A stretch of 64,000 nucleotides of DNA from contig NZ_FMDN01000017.1 of NCBI RefSeq assembly GCF_900090245.1, positions 62,001-126,000 on the forward strand, read 5' to 3'. Numbering within the stretch: position 1 is the first letter of the stretch; each line of letters starts with the position of its first letter. Below the pieces are notes generated by a model. The model did no database searches. It saw nothing but the letters and a program-made list of their open reading frames with translations, and was not told where the DNA came from. The DNA comes from Micromonospora halophytica. Lineage in GTDB: Bacteria; Actinomycetota; Actinomycetes; Mycobacteriales; Micromonosporaceae. The position numbers were made by a program, and so were the translations under genes. This document shows, piece by piece, positions 39,230-48,550 of this stretch.

Positions 39230-41191
39230 TCAGCCCGGCGAGCCGCCTCCGACCGGCACGGCCGTCGCCCGCGCGGCGCGGGCCGGCAGGACGACCCAGG
39301 TCAGGACGACACTCGCCACGAAAACCACGAGAAGGTACGCACCGAGTGTAGCCAGACTCATGCCCGCAAAACCGGCAATCGCCGTGAGCGCCAGCAGCAC
39401 CGAACGCCCCTCCCAGCCCAGCGTCCAGCCATGCAGCGGCGGCGCGGCCTGCCGCTTCTCCAGCCGGGCGGTCAGGTCGTAGTGGTGCAGGGTGAGCACG
39501 AAGACGTACCCGAAGACCAGCCAGGCGGGCGCCCCGCCGACCACCCCGACGGTGATCGCGAAGAGGTACTCGCCGGCCCGCAACGCCGCCGGTACCAGCC
39601 AGTCCAGCGGCCCGTTGTGCGCCGCACCGGCCCCCAGCCCGCCGGCCAGCAGCACCAGCAGCGCCACCGGCAGCCACCAGCGCAGCCCGCCCGCGTCCCC
39701 GCCGTCCGCCCCGACCAGCGCCACCAGCAGCAGCACCGCCGGCCCGAACGCCCCGAACACCGCCAGCGTCAGCGGCCCCACCGGCCGCAGGACCGGCAGC
39801 CGGGCCGCGAGCGGACCGTCGTCGCGGTGCAGGGTGGCGTCGACGGTGTCCAGCACCGGCACCCACATCCAGCGGGCCCGCAGGGTACGCAGCGCCCCCG
39901 TGTACGCGAACGCCAGCGTTCCCCAGACCAGCACCGCGATCAGGCTGACCGTCGGGTTGAACAGCGCCGCCGTCAGCGCGATCAGCGCCCACCGCTCGCC
40001 GATCGGGAAGACCACCGTCCGCTTCAGCCAGTACGACACCGAGCCGGTGTCCGCCTGCACCTTCGTCGAGGCGGCGTTCAGCATCCCGCCGATGCCGCTG
40101 CCCGCGCCCGCCGCCAGGCGGGGACGCCGGGCCGCCTCGTCGTGCAGCACCCCGTACCAGGCGTCGGTCATGTGCCGGACGGTCTGCAGGGTCATCGCGG
40201 CGATCGCCAGGGCCCAGCCGTACCGGAAACCGGCAGCGGTGGCCCCGAAGCCGAGACCGGCGTAGACCACATACTCCTTGGCCCGGTCGGCCATCGTGTC
40301 CAGCCAGCCGCCCCAGGCGCTGAAGTGCCGGGTGTAGCGGGCCAACTGGCCGTCCACGCAGTCCAGCACGAACCCCAGGTAGAGCAGGACACCGCCGGCC
40401 ACCAGGGCGGGCCGGCCACCGACGGCGAAGAGCACCGCCGCCGCGGCGGCGAAGAGCACCGAGACCATGGTGACCGCGGTCGGGCCGAGCCCGATCCGGG
40501 CACACGCCTTCGTCACGTACGGCGACCAGGTGCTGACGAAGTAGGTGGTGAAGAAGTCGTCCCGCTCCTTGACCGAGAGCCGCAGCTCGGTCCGGTCCTC
40601 GTCCACCCCCGACAGCGCCGCCTCGGCGGCGCGCAACCCGGTGGCGTCGCCGACCCGGTGCGCCACGAGCAGGCGTACCCGGTGGGCGAAGGTCAGCGTG
40701 CCCAGCGCGGTGAGGGCGGCGAAGAGCCGGTCCACCGCCGGCCCGGCCGCCGGCTGCGTGGCGGCGGCCCGGGCGGCGGCCGCGAGCGCCGGCAGGTCGC
40801 CCGCGCCGACCCGCAGCGCGCCGCCGAACACGCCGGTGGCGTCGGCGAGCTCCGGCCCGGCGTCGACCACCTGGCCGCGCTCCTCGCGCACCGCGACACG
40901 ACCGTCGGCCGGCGGTTCGGTCAGCACCAAGGCCACCGTCGGCCCGACCGGGCTGGTCCGCAGATGCTTGAGTACGGCGGTGTGCGCGACCAGGTCCGCC
41001 CCGCTCACCACCACCGGGCCGGTGACGGCGTCCAGCAGGGCGGCCAGCTCACCCAGGTCCGCGACGGTACGGACGGCGTCCGCCCCGGCCCGGCGCCACT
41101 GGTCGGCGAGCCGGGCGTCGAGGCGCTCCCCGGTCGAGGTGGGCAGGCCCGCGGCCGGCGCACCGGCGGCGAGCACGATCGCGAGCGTCAC
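39230..41191 (-). CDS. CDP-alcohol phosphotransferase with degenerate nucleotidyltransferase-like N-domain (DUF5941)
   Basis: 653 residues. Residues of about 1-110 resemble a sugar-nucleotidyltransferase (LAIVLAAG...) but the usual G-x-G-x-R-L loop is worn. The CDP-alcohol phosphotransferase motif D-G-x2-A-R-x8-G-x3-D-x3-D is intact at about 275-302 (DGQLARYTRHFSAWGGWLD). The C-terminal half has about eight membrane helices and matches DUF5941. Gross layout is like the fused inositol-phosphate cytidylyltransferase/DIPP synthases. GTG at 41191 overlaps the ATPase stop as GTGA. It may make a phosphodiester-linked polyol for the wall polymer; the acceptor is unknown. Confidence 0.82.
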   Translation of the reverse strand: MTLAIVLAAGAPAAGLPTSTGERLDARLADQWRRAGADAVRTVADLGELAALLDAVTGPVVVSGADLVAHTAVLKHLRTSPVGPTVALVLTEPPADGRVAVREERGQVVDAGPELADATGVFGGALRVGAGDLPALAAAARAAATQPAAGPAVDRLFAALTALGTLTFAHRVRLLVAHRVGDATGLRAAEAALSGVDEDRTELRLSVKERDDFFTTYFVSTWSPYVTKACARIGLGPTAVTMVSVLFAAAAAVLFAVGGRPALVAGGVLLYLGFVLDCVDGQLARYTRHFSAWGGWLDTMADRAKEYVVYAGLGFGATAAGFRYGWALAIAAMTLQTVRHMTDAWYGVLHDEAARRPRLAAGAGSGIGGMLNAASTKVQADTGSVSYWLKRTVVFPIGERWALIALTAALFNPTVSLIAVLVWGTLAFAYTGALRTLRARWMWVPVLDTVDATLHRDDGPLAARLPVLRPVGPLTLAVFGAFGPAVLLLVALVGADGGDAGGLRWWLPVALLVLLAGGLGAGAAHNGPLDWLVPAALRAGEYLFAITVGVVGGAPAWLVFGYVFVLTLHHYDLTARLEKRQAAPPLHGWTLGWEGRSVLLALTAIAGFAGMSLATLGAYLLVVFVASVVLTWVVLPARAARATAVPVGGGSPG

Positions 41192-41931
41192 CGCGGGACC
41201 GCGGCGTGGTACGCGTCGAGCGCCTCGGCGACCGTGCCGTCCACGGTCAGCCGCCCGCCGTCGAGGTAGAGCCCTCGACGGCAGAACCGGGTCAGGTCCT
41301 TCTCGTTGTGTGACACCAGCACCAAGGTGCGCCCCTCCGCGAGCAGTCGGTCGATCGTCGAATAGCACTTCCTGCGGAACTCCGCGTCGCCCACCGCGGT
41401 CACCTCGTCCATCAGCAGGATCGGGTGCGGCAGGTGCGAGATGATCGCGAAGCCCAGCCGGACCTTCATCCCGGACGAGTAGTGCCGGACCGAGGTGTCG
41501 ATGGCCCGCTCCACCTGCTCGCCGGCGAACGACACGATGTCGTCGAAGTGCCGCTTCAGGTACGCCGACGACAGCCCGTGCAGCCCGCCGACCAGGTAGA
41601 GGTTCTCCCGCCCGGTGAGGTCGTTGGAGAAACCGGCGGAGAGCTCCAGCAGCGGCGCGACGTCACCGGAGACCCGGATCCGCCCCTCGTCGGGGATGAG
41701 CACCCCGGCGATCAGCCGCAGCAGGGTGCTCTTGCCGGTGCCGTTGCGCCCGATCACCCCGAGCGTGTCGCCCGGCTCGACGGTGAAGGAGACGTCGCGC
41801 AGCGGCCAGAACTGCCCGGCCGCCGCGCCGCGCCCGCCCCGGTGGATGAACAGCTCACGAAGCCGCAACTGCCGGCGGCGGTTGCGGACGAACCGGATGC
41901 CGAGGCCCTCCGCCTCGATGATGGGGGCCAC
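41188..41931 (-). CDS. ABC-2 exporter ATPase (TagH/Wzt-like)
   Basis: 247 residues. Walker A GVIGRNGTGKSTLL and the polysaccharide-exporter wording GDVAPLLELSAGFSNDLTGRE, YSSGMKVRLGFAI, ILLMDEVTAVGD and LVSHNEKDL. There is no C-terminal carbohydrate-binding domain. GTG at 41931 stands 8 bases after AAGGAG; GTG at 41937, which overlaps the permease stop, is the alternative. It energises export of a teichoic acid or similar glycan with the permease at 41934. Confidence 0.92.
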   Translation of the reverse strand: MAPIIEAEGLGIRFVRNRRRQLRLRELFIHRGGRGAAAGQFWPLRDVSFTVEPGDTLGVIGRNGTGKSTLLRLIAGVLIPDEGRIRVSGDVAPLLELSAGFSNDLTGRENLYLVGGLHGLSSAYLKRHFDDIVSFAGEQVERAIDTSVRHYSSGMKVRLGFAIISHLPHPILLMDEVTAVGDAEFRRKCYSTIDRLLAEGRTLVLVSHNEKDLTRFCRRGLYLDGGRLTVDGTVAEALDAYHAAVPR

Positions 41932-41933
41932 CG

Positions 41934-42761
41934 TCACAGCTCCTTGAGCACGGCCGGTTCGAGCCGGCGGAACGCCCACCACCCGGCGACCAGCGCCAGC
42001 AGGCTGCCGGTGACGGTGGTGGCCAGCAGCCGGGCGTCGGGGAACTCGTCCGGGTACCAGATGGCGTGCTGGAGCTGGAAGATCCCGACCAGCGGGTTCA
42101 GCTCGTACGCCACCTTCACCCAGCCCGGCAGGCCGGACTCCCGGACCAGGCTCAACGGGTAGATGATCGGCGTGGCGTAGAAGAGCACCCGGATGATCAG
42201 CCGCATGAAGCGCTCGACGTCACGCATCAGCACGTTGACCGCCGACAGCAGCAGCGACAGGCCGACCAGCAGGGTCGCCTGCACCAGCACCGCCAGCGGC
42301 AGCGCGAGCAGCGACCAGCCGGGATCGATCCGCCCGTGGGCGAAGTAGACGGCGGCGACCGCGACCAGGATCGGCAGACCGGCGACGTACTCGGCGAAGC
42401 GGCCGGTGACCCGACCGATCGGGAAGACCTGCCGGGGCACGTTCATCGTGGTGATCAGGCGGGACTGCCCGGTCAGCGCGTTGGTCGCCTCGCTCAGCGC
42501 CGAACTCGTCCACATCCAGGCGAAGATGCCGGTGATCAGGAACAGCGGGTACGACTCCGCCGCCTGCCCCAGGTGCCGGCTGGTGTCGCCGGAGTAGAGC
42601 ACGCCGAAGACGAAGAAGTAGATCGCGCCCATGCCGAGCGGCTCGATCAGCGACCAGAAGTAGCCGAGCACCGACTGCTGGTACTTCACCGCCAGGTCAC
42701 GCTTGACCAGGATGCGCAGGGAGTTGCGGTGCGACCACAAGGCCGCGACGCCAGCGGTCAC
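41934..42761 (-). CDS. ABC-2 exporter permease (TagG/Wzm-like)
   Basis: 275 residues with six membrane helices. VKRDLAVKYQQSVLGYFWSLIEPLG at the N-terminus is the amphipathic interface helix typical of TagG/RfbA proteins. GTG at 42761 has GGAGG 5 bases before it; a GTG 18 bases upstream is possible. First gene of the four-gene wall polymer operon, which runs without a gap over 16 bases down to 37040. Confidence 0.92.
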   Translation of the reverse strand: MTAGVAALWSHRNSLRILVKRDLAVKYQQSVLGYFWSLIEPLGMGAIYFFVFGVLYSGDTSRHLGQAAESYPLFLITGIFAWMWTSSALSEATNALTGQSRLITTMNVPRQVFPIGRVTGRFAEYVAGLPILVAVAAVYFAHGRIDPGWSLLALPLAVLVQATLLVGLSLLLSAVNVLMRDVERFMRLIIRVLFYATPIIYPLSLVRESGLPGWVKVAYELNPLVGIFQLQHAIWYPDEFPDARLLATTVTGSLLALVAGWWAFRRLEPAVLKEL

Positions 42762-42819
42762 CGTCGCCTCCCGCCTCACCGACGGACGACAGGTTAGCAG
42801 TCGGTGAACGAACGCCCGC

Positions 42820-44187
<1,368 letters not shown>

Positions 44188-44395
44188 GGCTGCACTTCCT
44201 CGCCGTCGTCCCCCGGTGGTGCGGGGTCCGGTCCGGGTGGGGGACCGTCCCGGTCGGGGCGGTCGTCGGGCGCCGTCCGGGTTGTCGACGGCGTCGACCG
44301 GCGAGCCTACCCGCCCAGCTCACCGCCCACCGCCGGTGGCTTTCCCCCGCACATTCCGGCAAACCCAGGGCCTCATCCCCCTCCCACCGCCCCCC

Positions 44396-44660
44396 GCACC
44401 CCGCGCCCCGCGCCACGCGCCCCGCGCCACGCACCCCGCGCCACGCGCCACGCACCCCGCGCCACGCACCTCGCGCCACGCACCTCGCGCCACGCACCTC
44501 GCGCCACGCGCCACGCGCCCCACGCCCCACGCCCCACGCCACGCGCCCCACGCCCCACGCCACGCGCCCCACGCCCCACGCCCCACGCCCCACGCCACGC
44601 GCCACGCGCCACGCGCCACGCGCCACGCGCCACGCGCCACGCGCCACGCGCCCCGCGCCA
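44396..44660. repeat. Heptanucleotide minisatellite
   Basis: About 37 tandem copies of a 7-base unit, consensus GCGCCAC with variants GCACCTC, GCACCCC, GCGCCCC and GCCCCAC; a few units come as 9+5 and keep the 14-base phase. Seven is not a multiple of three, so open frames across it are artefacts. It lies in the gene-free 44188-45037, between sdaA and pspC, and runs straight into the palindrome at 44658. Nothing else in that stretch looks coding. Confidence 0.9.
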
Positions 44661-44738
44661 AGATCGCGCTCGATCACGGAAGTAGGGGCCTCCCCGTCGC
44701 GCGGATACCACTACTTCCCGCATCGAGCGCGATCTTGG
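44658..44738. repeat. Long two-step palindrome
   Basis: The outer arms CCAAGATCGCGCTCGAT (44658-44674) and inverse (44722-44738) are perfect over 17 bp; inner arms GGAAGTAG (44678-44685) and CTACTTCC (44711-44718). It is A/T-richer than its neighbours. Possibly a terminator or a mobile palindrome. Confidence 0.8.
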
Positions 44739-44776
44739 GGAGCGAGGTACGCCGCGATCTTGGGAAGCGAGGTACG
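44730..44776. repeat. 22-bp direct repeat
   Basis: CGATCTTGGGGAGCGAGGTA-CG at 44730-44751 and again at 44755-44776 with one G-to-A change. The first copy shares its start with the right arm of the palindrome, as if that arm and its flank had been duplicated. Confidence 0.75.
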
Positions 44777-45037
44777 GCGTGGGCGCGGGGCTGTCGCCGG
44801 GCGGACCGGGGGCACAGGGTGGCGTAGGTGGTGAGGACGAATCCGCCGGGGCGATTCCGGTAACGGTGAGCACGGACGGGTGAGCGCGGGCGTGCGGAGG
44901 CGTCGGCCGAGGCCGACTCGGGTAACCACCTACGGGTACGGGGCCACCAGGTCCCTCTCGGGACGGAGGGCACGGTGGCCGTCGCTTCCTACCGTGGATC
45001 GTAGAGCGGCGGATCGCCGCAGAGTGGGAGTACGACG

Positions 45038-45244
45038 ATGAGTCGCAAACTGGTCCGGCCCCGCGAGGGGCGCATGCTCGCCGGTGTCTGCGTGGGTCTG
45101 GCCCACCGTTTCAACACCTCGCCGAACCTGATCCGGCTGCTTTTTCTGCTGTCGCTGCTGCTGCCCGGCACCCAGGTGATCGTCTACCTGGTCCTGTGGA
45201 TCCTGATGCCGAACGAGGACCGGTACGCCACCACCCGCTACTGA
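45038..45244 (+). CDS. PspC-domain small membrane protein
   Basis: 68 residues: LVRPREGRMLAGVCVGLAHR followed by a hydrophobic hairpin (LIRLLFLLSLLLPGTQVIVYLVLWILMP), the standard PspC domain. These proteins sit in the cytoplasmic membrane and take part in envelope stress signalling in some bacteria. Single-gene unit with GGGAG before the ATG, converging on the DUF4230 gene. Confidence 0.88.
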   Translation: MSRKLVRPREGRMLAGVCVGLAHRFNTSPNLIRLLFLLSLLLPGTQVIVYLVLWILMPNEDRYATTRY

Positions 45245-45356
45245 CGACATCGTCGGCGTGACCGCCGCTCGCAGGGCCACCCCCGACCGGCCACCCCCGA
45301 CCGGCCACCCGCAGGGCGGCCACGCGCAGGGCGGCCACGGCCGGCACGACGACGCG

Positions 45357-45392
45357 GGCGGGGGCGGGCGCGTGACAGCGCCCGCCCCCGCC
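45357..45392. terminator. Bidirectional terminator between pspC-like and DUF4230 genes
   Basis: A perfect 15-bp all-G/C stem (45357-45371 with 45378-45392) and a 6-base loop, 8 bases from the DUF4230 stop. Confidence 0.75.
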
Positions 45393-45400
45393 GTCGTCCG

Positions 45401-46165
45401 TCAGGGCGTGGTGTACGTGATCGTCACCTTCTCGTAGCCGAGGGAGCGCAGCAGCCCCTCCAGCATCTTGCGGGTGTTCTCCTCGGCGCGCTGGTGCAGC
45501 CCGCTGTCCCGGGCCGCCGTGGTGATCCTCTCCTCGGCGAGCCGGTAGACCTGCTGCTGCCGGTTGGGGTCACCCTTGACCAGGTCGCCGACCCGGTTGA
45601 GCAGGCCGCGCTCCTCGGCGAAGACGTAGCTGGACTCCAGGTCGAGGTTGGTCTTGCCGAGCTGCGGCGCGGGCAGCTTGATCTCGACGGACTTGCCGTC
45701 CGCCGACTCCACCACCGCCCCCTCGGCGATCGTCGAGAAGTCCACGTACGCCTCGACGCTGCCCGCCCCGACGAAGAGGGTGCGCTGGTTGAGCAGCCAG
45801 TCGGGCACGTTGTTCCGGTCGTTCTGCAGGTCGACGACGACCTGGAAGTTGCCCTCGGCGGCGACGTAGCGGCTGAGGTCCTGGATCGACTTGAGCAGTG
45901 ACGGCTGGCTGCGGTCGGTCTGCTCCTCGGCGAAGGGGTTACGGAAGTCGGGGAAGATGCCGGTGGTCTGGGCGCCGAGCAGCACCACCACCGCCAGCGC
46001 CGCCGCACCGAGCACCCAGAGCAGGCCCTTCACCGGCCCGCCGGCGGACCCGCGCCCGCCGGCCGGCGGCTCGGTCGGGCCGTCCGACCGGGCCGGAAGT
46101 GTGTCGGCGGTCGGGTAGCCGGGGAACTCCCTCGTGGGCTCGTTGATGTCACCGTCGCGGGCCAT
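45401..46165 (-). CDS. DUF4230 membrane-anchored protein
   Basis: 254 residues. A disordered N-terminus (about 1-45), a membrane helix (LLWVLGAAALAVVVLLGAQ) and an extracytoplasmic DUF4230 domain (LLKSIQDLSRYVAAEGNFQV, LFVGAGSVEAYVDFSTIAEG). Function unknown. ATG at 46165 or GTG at 46174 may be the start; both have weak ribosome sites. Confidence 0.82.
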   Translation of the reverse strand: MARDGDINEPTREFPGYPTADTLPARSDGPTEPPAGGRGSAGGPVKGLLWVLGAAALAVVVLLGAQTTGIFPDFRNPFAEEQTDRSQPSLLKSIQDLSRYVAAEGNFQVVVDLQNDRNNVPDWLLNQRTLFVGAGSVEAYVDFSTIAEGAVVESADGKSVEIKLPAPQLGKTNLDLESSYVFAEERGLLNRVGDLVKGDPNRQQQVYRLAEERITTAARDSGLHQRAEENTRKMLEGLLRSLGYEKVTITYTTP

Positions 46166-46264
46166 CGCCCTCACCGTCCTCGTCAGACACGTCGTCTTCC
46201 GACGACGGTACGTGCCTGGTGCGACACCCGCTCGGCGAGCGGCCCGAACGGGTGAACCCGTAGG

Positions 46265-47425
46265 TCAGGCGAAGGCGGAGAGGCCGGTGAGCTGCTGGCC
46301 GATGACCAGTTGGTGGATCTCGGAGGTGCCCTCGTAGGTCAGCACGCTCTCCAGGTTGTTGGCGTGCCGCATCACCGGGTACTCGCCCGAGACGCCGTTC
46401 GCGCCGAGGATGGTGCGGCACTGCCGGGCGATGTCCAGCGCCTCCCGGACGTTGTTGAGCTTGCCGACGCTGACCTGCGCGGGGCGCAGCTTCCCGGCGT
46501 CGGCGAGCCGGCCCAGGTGCAGCGCGAGCAGCAGCCCCTTGTTCCACTCGACGGCCATGTCGGCGAGCTTGGCCTGGGTGAGCTGGAAGCCGGCGAGGGG
46601 GCGGCCGAACTGGGTGCGGGTGGTGGCGTAGTCCAGGGCGGTCTCCAGGCAGTCGCGGGCCGCGCCGAGCGCGCCCCAGACGATGCCGTGCCGGGCCTCG
46701 GTCAGGCAGCTCAGCGGCGCCTTCAGCCCGACCGCCTCGGGCAGTCGGGCGTCCGCCGGGAGCCGGACGCCGTCGAGGACGATCTCGCCGGTGAGGGAGG
46801 CGCGCAGCGACATCTTGAGCCGAATCTCGCGCGCCGTCACCCCCGGCGTGTCCATGGGTACGGCGAACCCGCGAACTCCCTCATCGGTGCGCGCCCAGAT
46901 CACCGCGACGTCGGCGATCGGCGCGTTGGTGATCCACATCTTGGCGCCGTCGAGGATCCAGTCGTCGCCGTCGCGCCGGGCACGGGTGGCCATCGAGGCC
47001 GGGTCGGAGCCGTGGTCCGGCTCGGTCAGCCCGAAGGAGCCGATCGCCTCGCCGGCCGCCATCGCGGGCAGCCAGCGCTGCTTCTGCTCCTCGCTGCCGT
47101 AACGCCAGATGGCGTACATGGCGAGCGAGCCCTGCACCGAGACCAGCGAGCGGACGCCGGAGTCGCCGGCCTCCAGCTCCAGGCAGGCCAGCCCGTACGC
47201 GACGGCCGAGGCGCCGGCGCAGCCGTACCCGGTCAGGTGCATGCCGAGCAGGCCGAGCTTGCCGAACTCGCGGGCCAGCTCGCGGGCGGGCACCTGGCCC
47301 TGCTCGTACCAGCCGGCGACGTGCGGGCGTACCCGGTCGTCGACGAGCCGGCGCACGACGGCGCGGATCTGGCGCTCCTCCTCGCTCAGCGAGGCGTCGA
47401 CGTCGAGCAGGTCGAGAGGGCTCAT
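46265..47425 (-). CDS. Acyl-CoA dehydrogenase, glutaryl-CoA dehydrogenase-like
   Basis: 386 residues. FAD-binding and catalytic features: SFGLTEPDHGSDPASM, WITNAPIADVAVIWAR, TRTQFGRPLAGFQLTQAKLADM, and the catalytic Glu in VLTYEGTSEIHQLVIGQ. The SVQGSLAMYAIWRYGS and GVSGEYPVMRH wording is that of glutaryl-CoA dehydrogenases, which oxidise and decarboxylate glutaryl-CoA in lysine and tryptophan breakdown. ATG 47425 has AGGG upstream. Its stop is 90 bases from the DUF4230 start. Confidence 0.9.
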   Translation of the reverse strand: MSPLDLLDVDASLSEEERQIRAVVRRLVDDRVRPHVAGWYEQGQVPARELAREFGKLGLLGMHLTGYGCAGASAVAYGLACLELEAGDSGVRSLVSVQGSLAMYAIWRYGSEEQKQRWLPAMAAGEAIGSFGLTEPDHGSDPASMATRARRDGDDWILDGAKMWITNAPIADVAVIWARTDEGVRGFAVPMDTPGVTAREIRLKMSLRASLTGEIVLDGVRLPADARLPEAVGLKAPLSCLTEARHGIVWGALGAARDCLETALDYATTRTQFGRPLAGFQLTQAKLADMAVEWNKGLLLALHLGRLADAGKLRPAQVSVGKLNNVREALDIARQCRTILGANGVSGEYPVMRHANNLESVLTYEGTSEIHQLVIGQQLTGLSAFA

Positions 47426-47458
47426 GAAGGCCACCCTAACGAGTCTTCAGGCCGGTGG

Positions 47459-47764
47459 TCACTCGCCCTGACCGCTGAGCACCAGCACCCGGGCGTGGAT
47501 CTGGTTGCGCTGCTGCAACGCGGCGCGCAGCGCGCGGTGCAGGCCGTCCTCCAGGTAGAGCCCGCCGTTCCACTGCACCACGTGCGGGAACAGGTCGCCG
47601 TAGAAGGTCGAGTCCTCGGCGAGGAGCTTGTCCAGCGCCAGTTCGCGCTTGGTGGTGATGAGCTGGTCCAGCCGCAGCGGGCGCGGCGGGATCTCCGCCC
47701 ACTGCTTGAGCGTGAGGTTGTGCTCCGGGTAGGGACGCCCGTCCCGGACCGCTCTGAAGATCAC
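47459..47764 (-). CDS. Conserved 101-residue protein with a DGLHR motif
   Basis: Reads LDQLITTKRELALDKLLAED then VVQWNGGLYLEDGLHRALRAAL. The E-D-G-x-H-R element resembles the D-G-x-H-R loop of ParB/sulfiredoxin-fold proteins, but the fold call is a guess. No signal or membrane segment. ATG at 47764. It lies 33 bases upstream of the acyl-CoA dehydrogenase on the same strand and may share its transcript. Confidence 0.65.
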   Translation of the reverse strand: MIFRAVRDGRPYPEHNLTLKQWAEIPPRPLRLDQLITTKRELALDKLLAEDSTFYGDLFPHVVQWNGGLYLEDGLHRALRAALQQRNQIHARVLVLSGQGE

Positions 47765-47942
47765 GGCACGCTCCCCTCCCCGTGGCCGGGCCGACCGACG
47801 GCGCGGAGCCGGGTCACGCCGTGGCGCCGCACGCGCGGCACTGATGTCCGTGCCAGCCTAACCGCCGCCGCCACACCGCGTTTTACTCCCTCATGTCGCT
47901 TTCGCTACCGTCGATACCCGCCCGGGACCACCCGAATCCCAC

Positions 47943-48545
47943 TCAACTCCACCGGCCGCGCCGGACCACCTCATCCACCGGCCTGCGCCCCCGGCGCAGC
48001 GACGGTGACCGGTGGTCGGGGGCGCGGTAACCCACGGTCAAAGCACCGATCGGTTGGTACTCCTCGGGCACCCCGAACGCCTCCCGGTAGGCGTCCAACC
48101 GGTGCGGCGGGATGCCGAAGAAGCACGCGCCCAACCCCTCGTCGACGGCGGTGAGCAGCATCAGCAGCGCGGCGAAGCCGGTGTCCACGTACCAGTACGG
48201 CACCGGCCAGCGCTCGGCCGAACGGTCCGCCCAGCCCTTGTCCGGCTCGGCGTAGCGCTCCAGGTACGCCGAGCGGTTCGCATGCGGCACCACGATCAGC
48301 GGGGCCCGGCGCATCCCGGCCAGCCAGCGTTCCCGCCCGCCGCCGGCCGGGGTGGCCGCCGTCCAGAACCGTTCCCGGTCCTGCGGGGTCTCCAGCACCA
48401 GGAAGCCCCAGCCCTGCGCGAATCCGGCCGAGGGCGCCCGGACGGCGTGGTCGAGCAGTCGGTCCACCACGTCGGGCGGGACCGGACGGTCCGGGTCGTA
48501 GTTGCGCACCATCCGACGGCGTCGTACGACCTCGGCGAACTCCAT
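47943..48545 (-). CDS. Nitroreductase-family flavoprotein
   Basis: 200 residues. The FMN-binding opening FAEVVRRRRMVRNYDPDRPV, the APSAGFAQGWGFLVL loop and the GLGACFFGIP helix are characteristic. It probably reduces a small electrophile using FMN or F420. ATG 48545 is the family start; the longer frame upstream is a shadow of the epimerase gene, whose stop is only 5 bases away, so the two are co-transcribed. Confidence 0.88.
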   Translation of the reverse strand: MEFAEVVRRRRMVRNYDPDRPVPPDVVDRLLDHAVRAPSAGFAQGWGFLVLETPQDRERFWTAATPAGGGRERWLAGMRRAPLIVVPHANRSAYLERYAEPDKGWADRSAERWPVPYWYVDTGFAALLMLLTAVDEGLGACFFGIPPHRLDAYREAFGVPEEYQPIGALTVGYRAPDHRSPSLRRGRRPVDEVVRRGRWS

Positions 48546-48550
48546 GCCGC

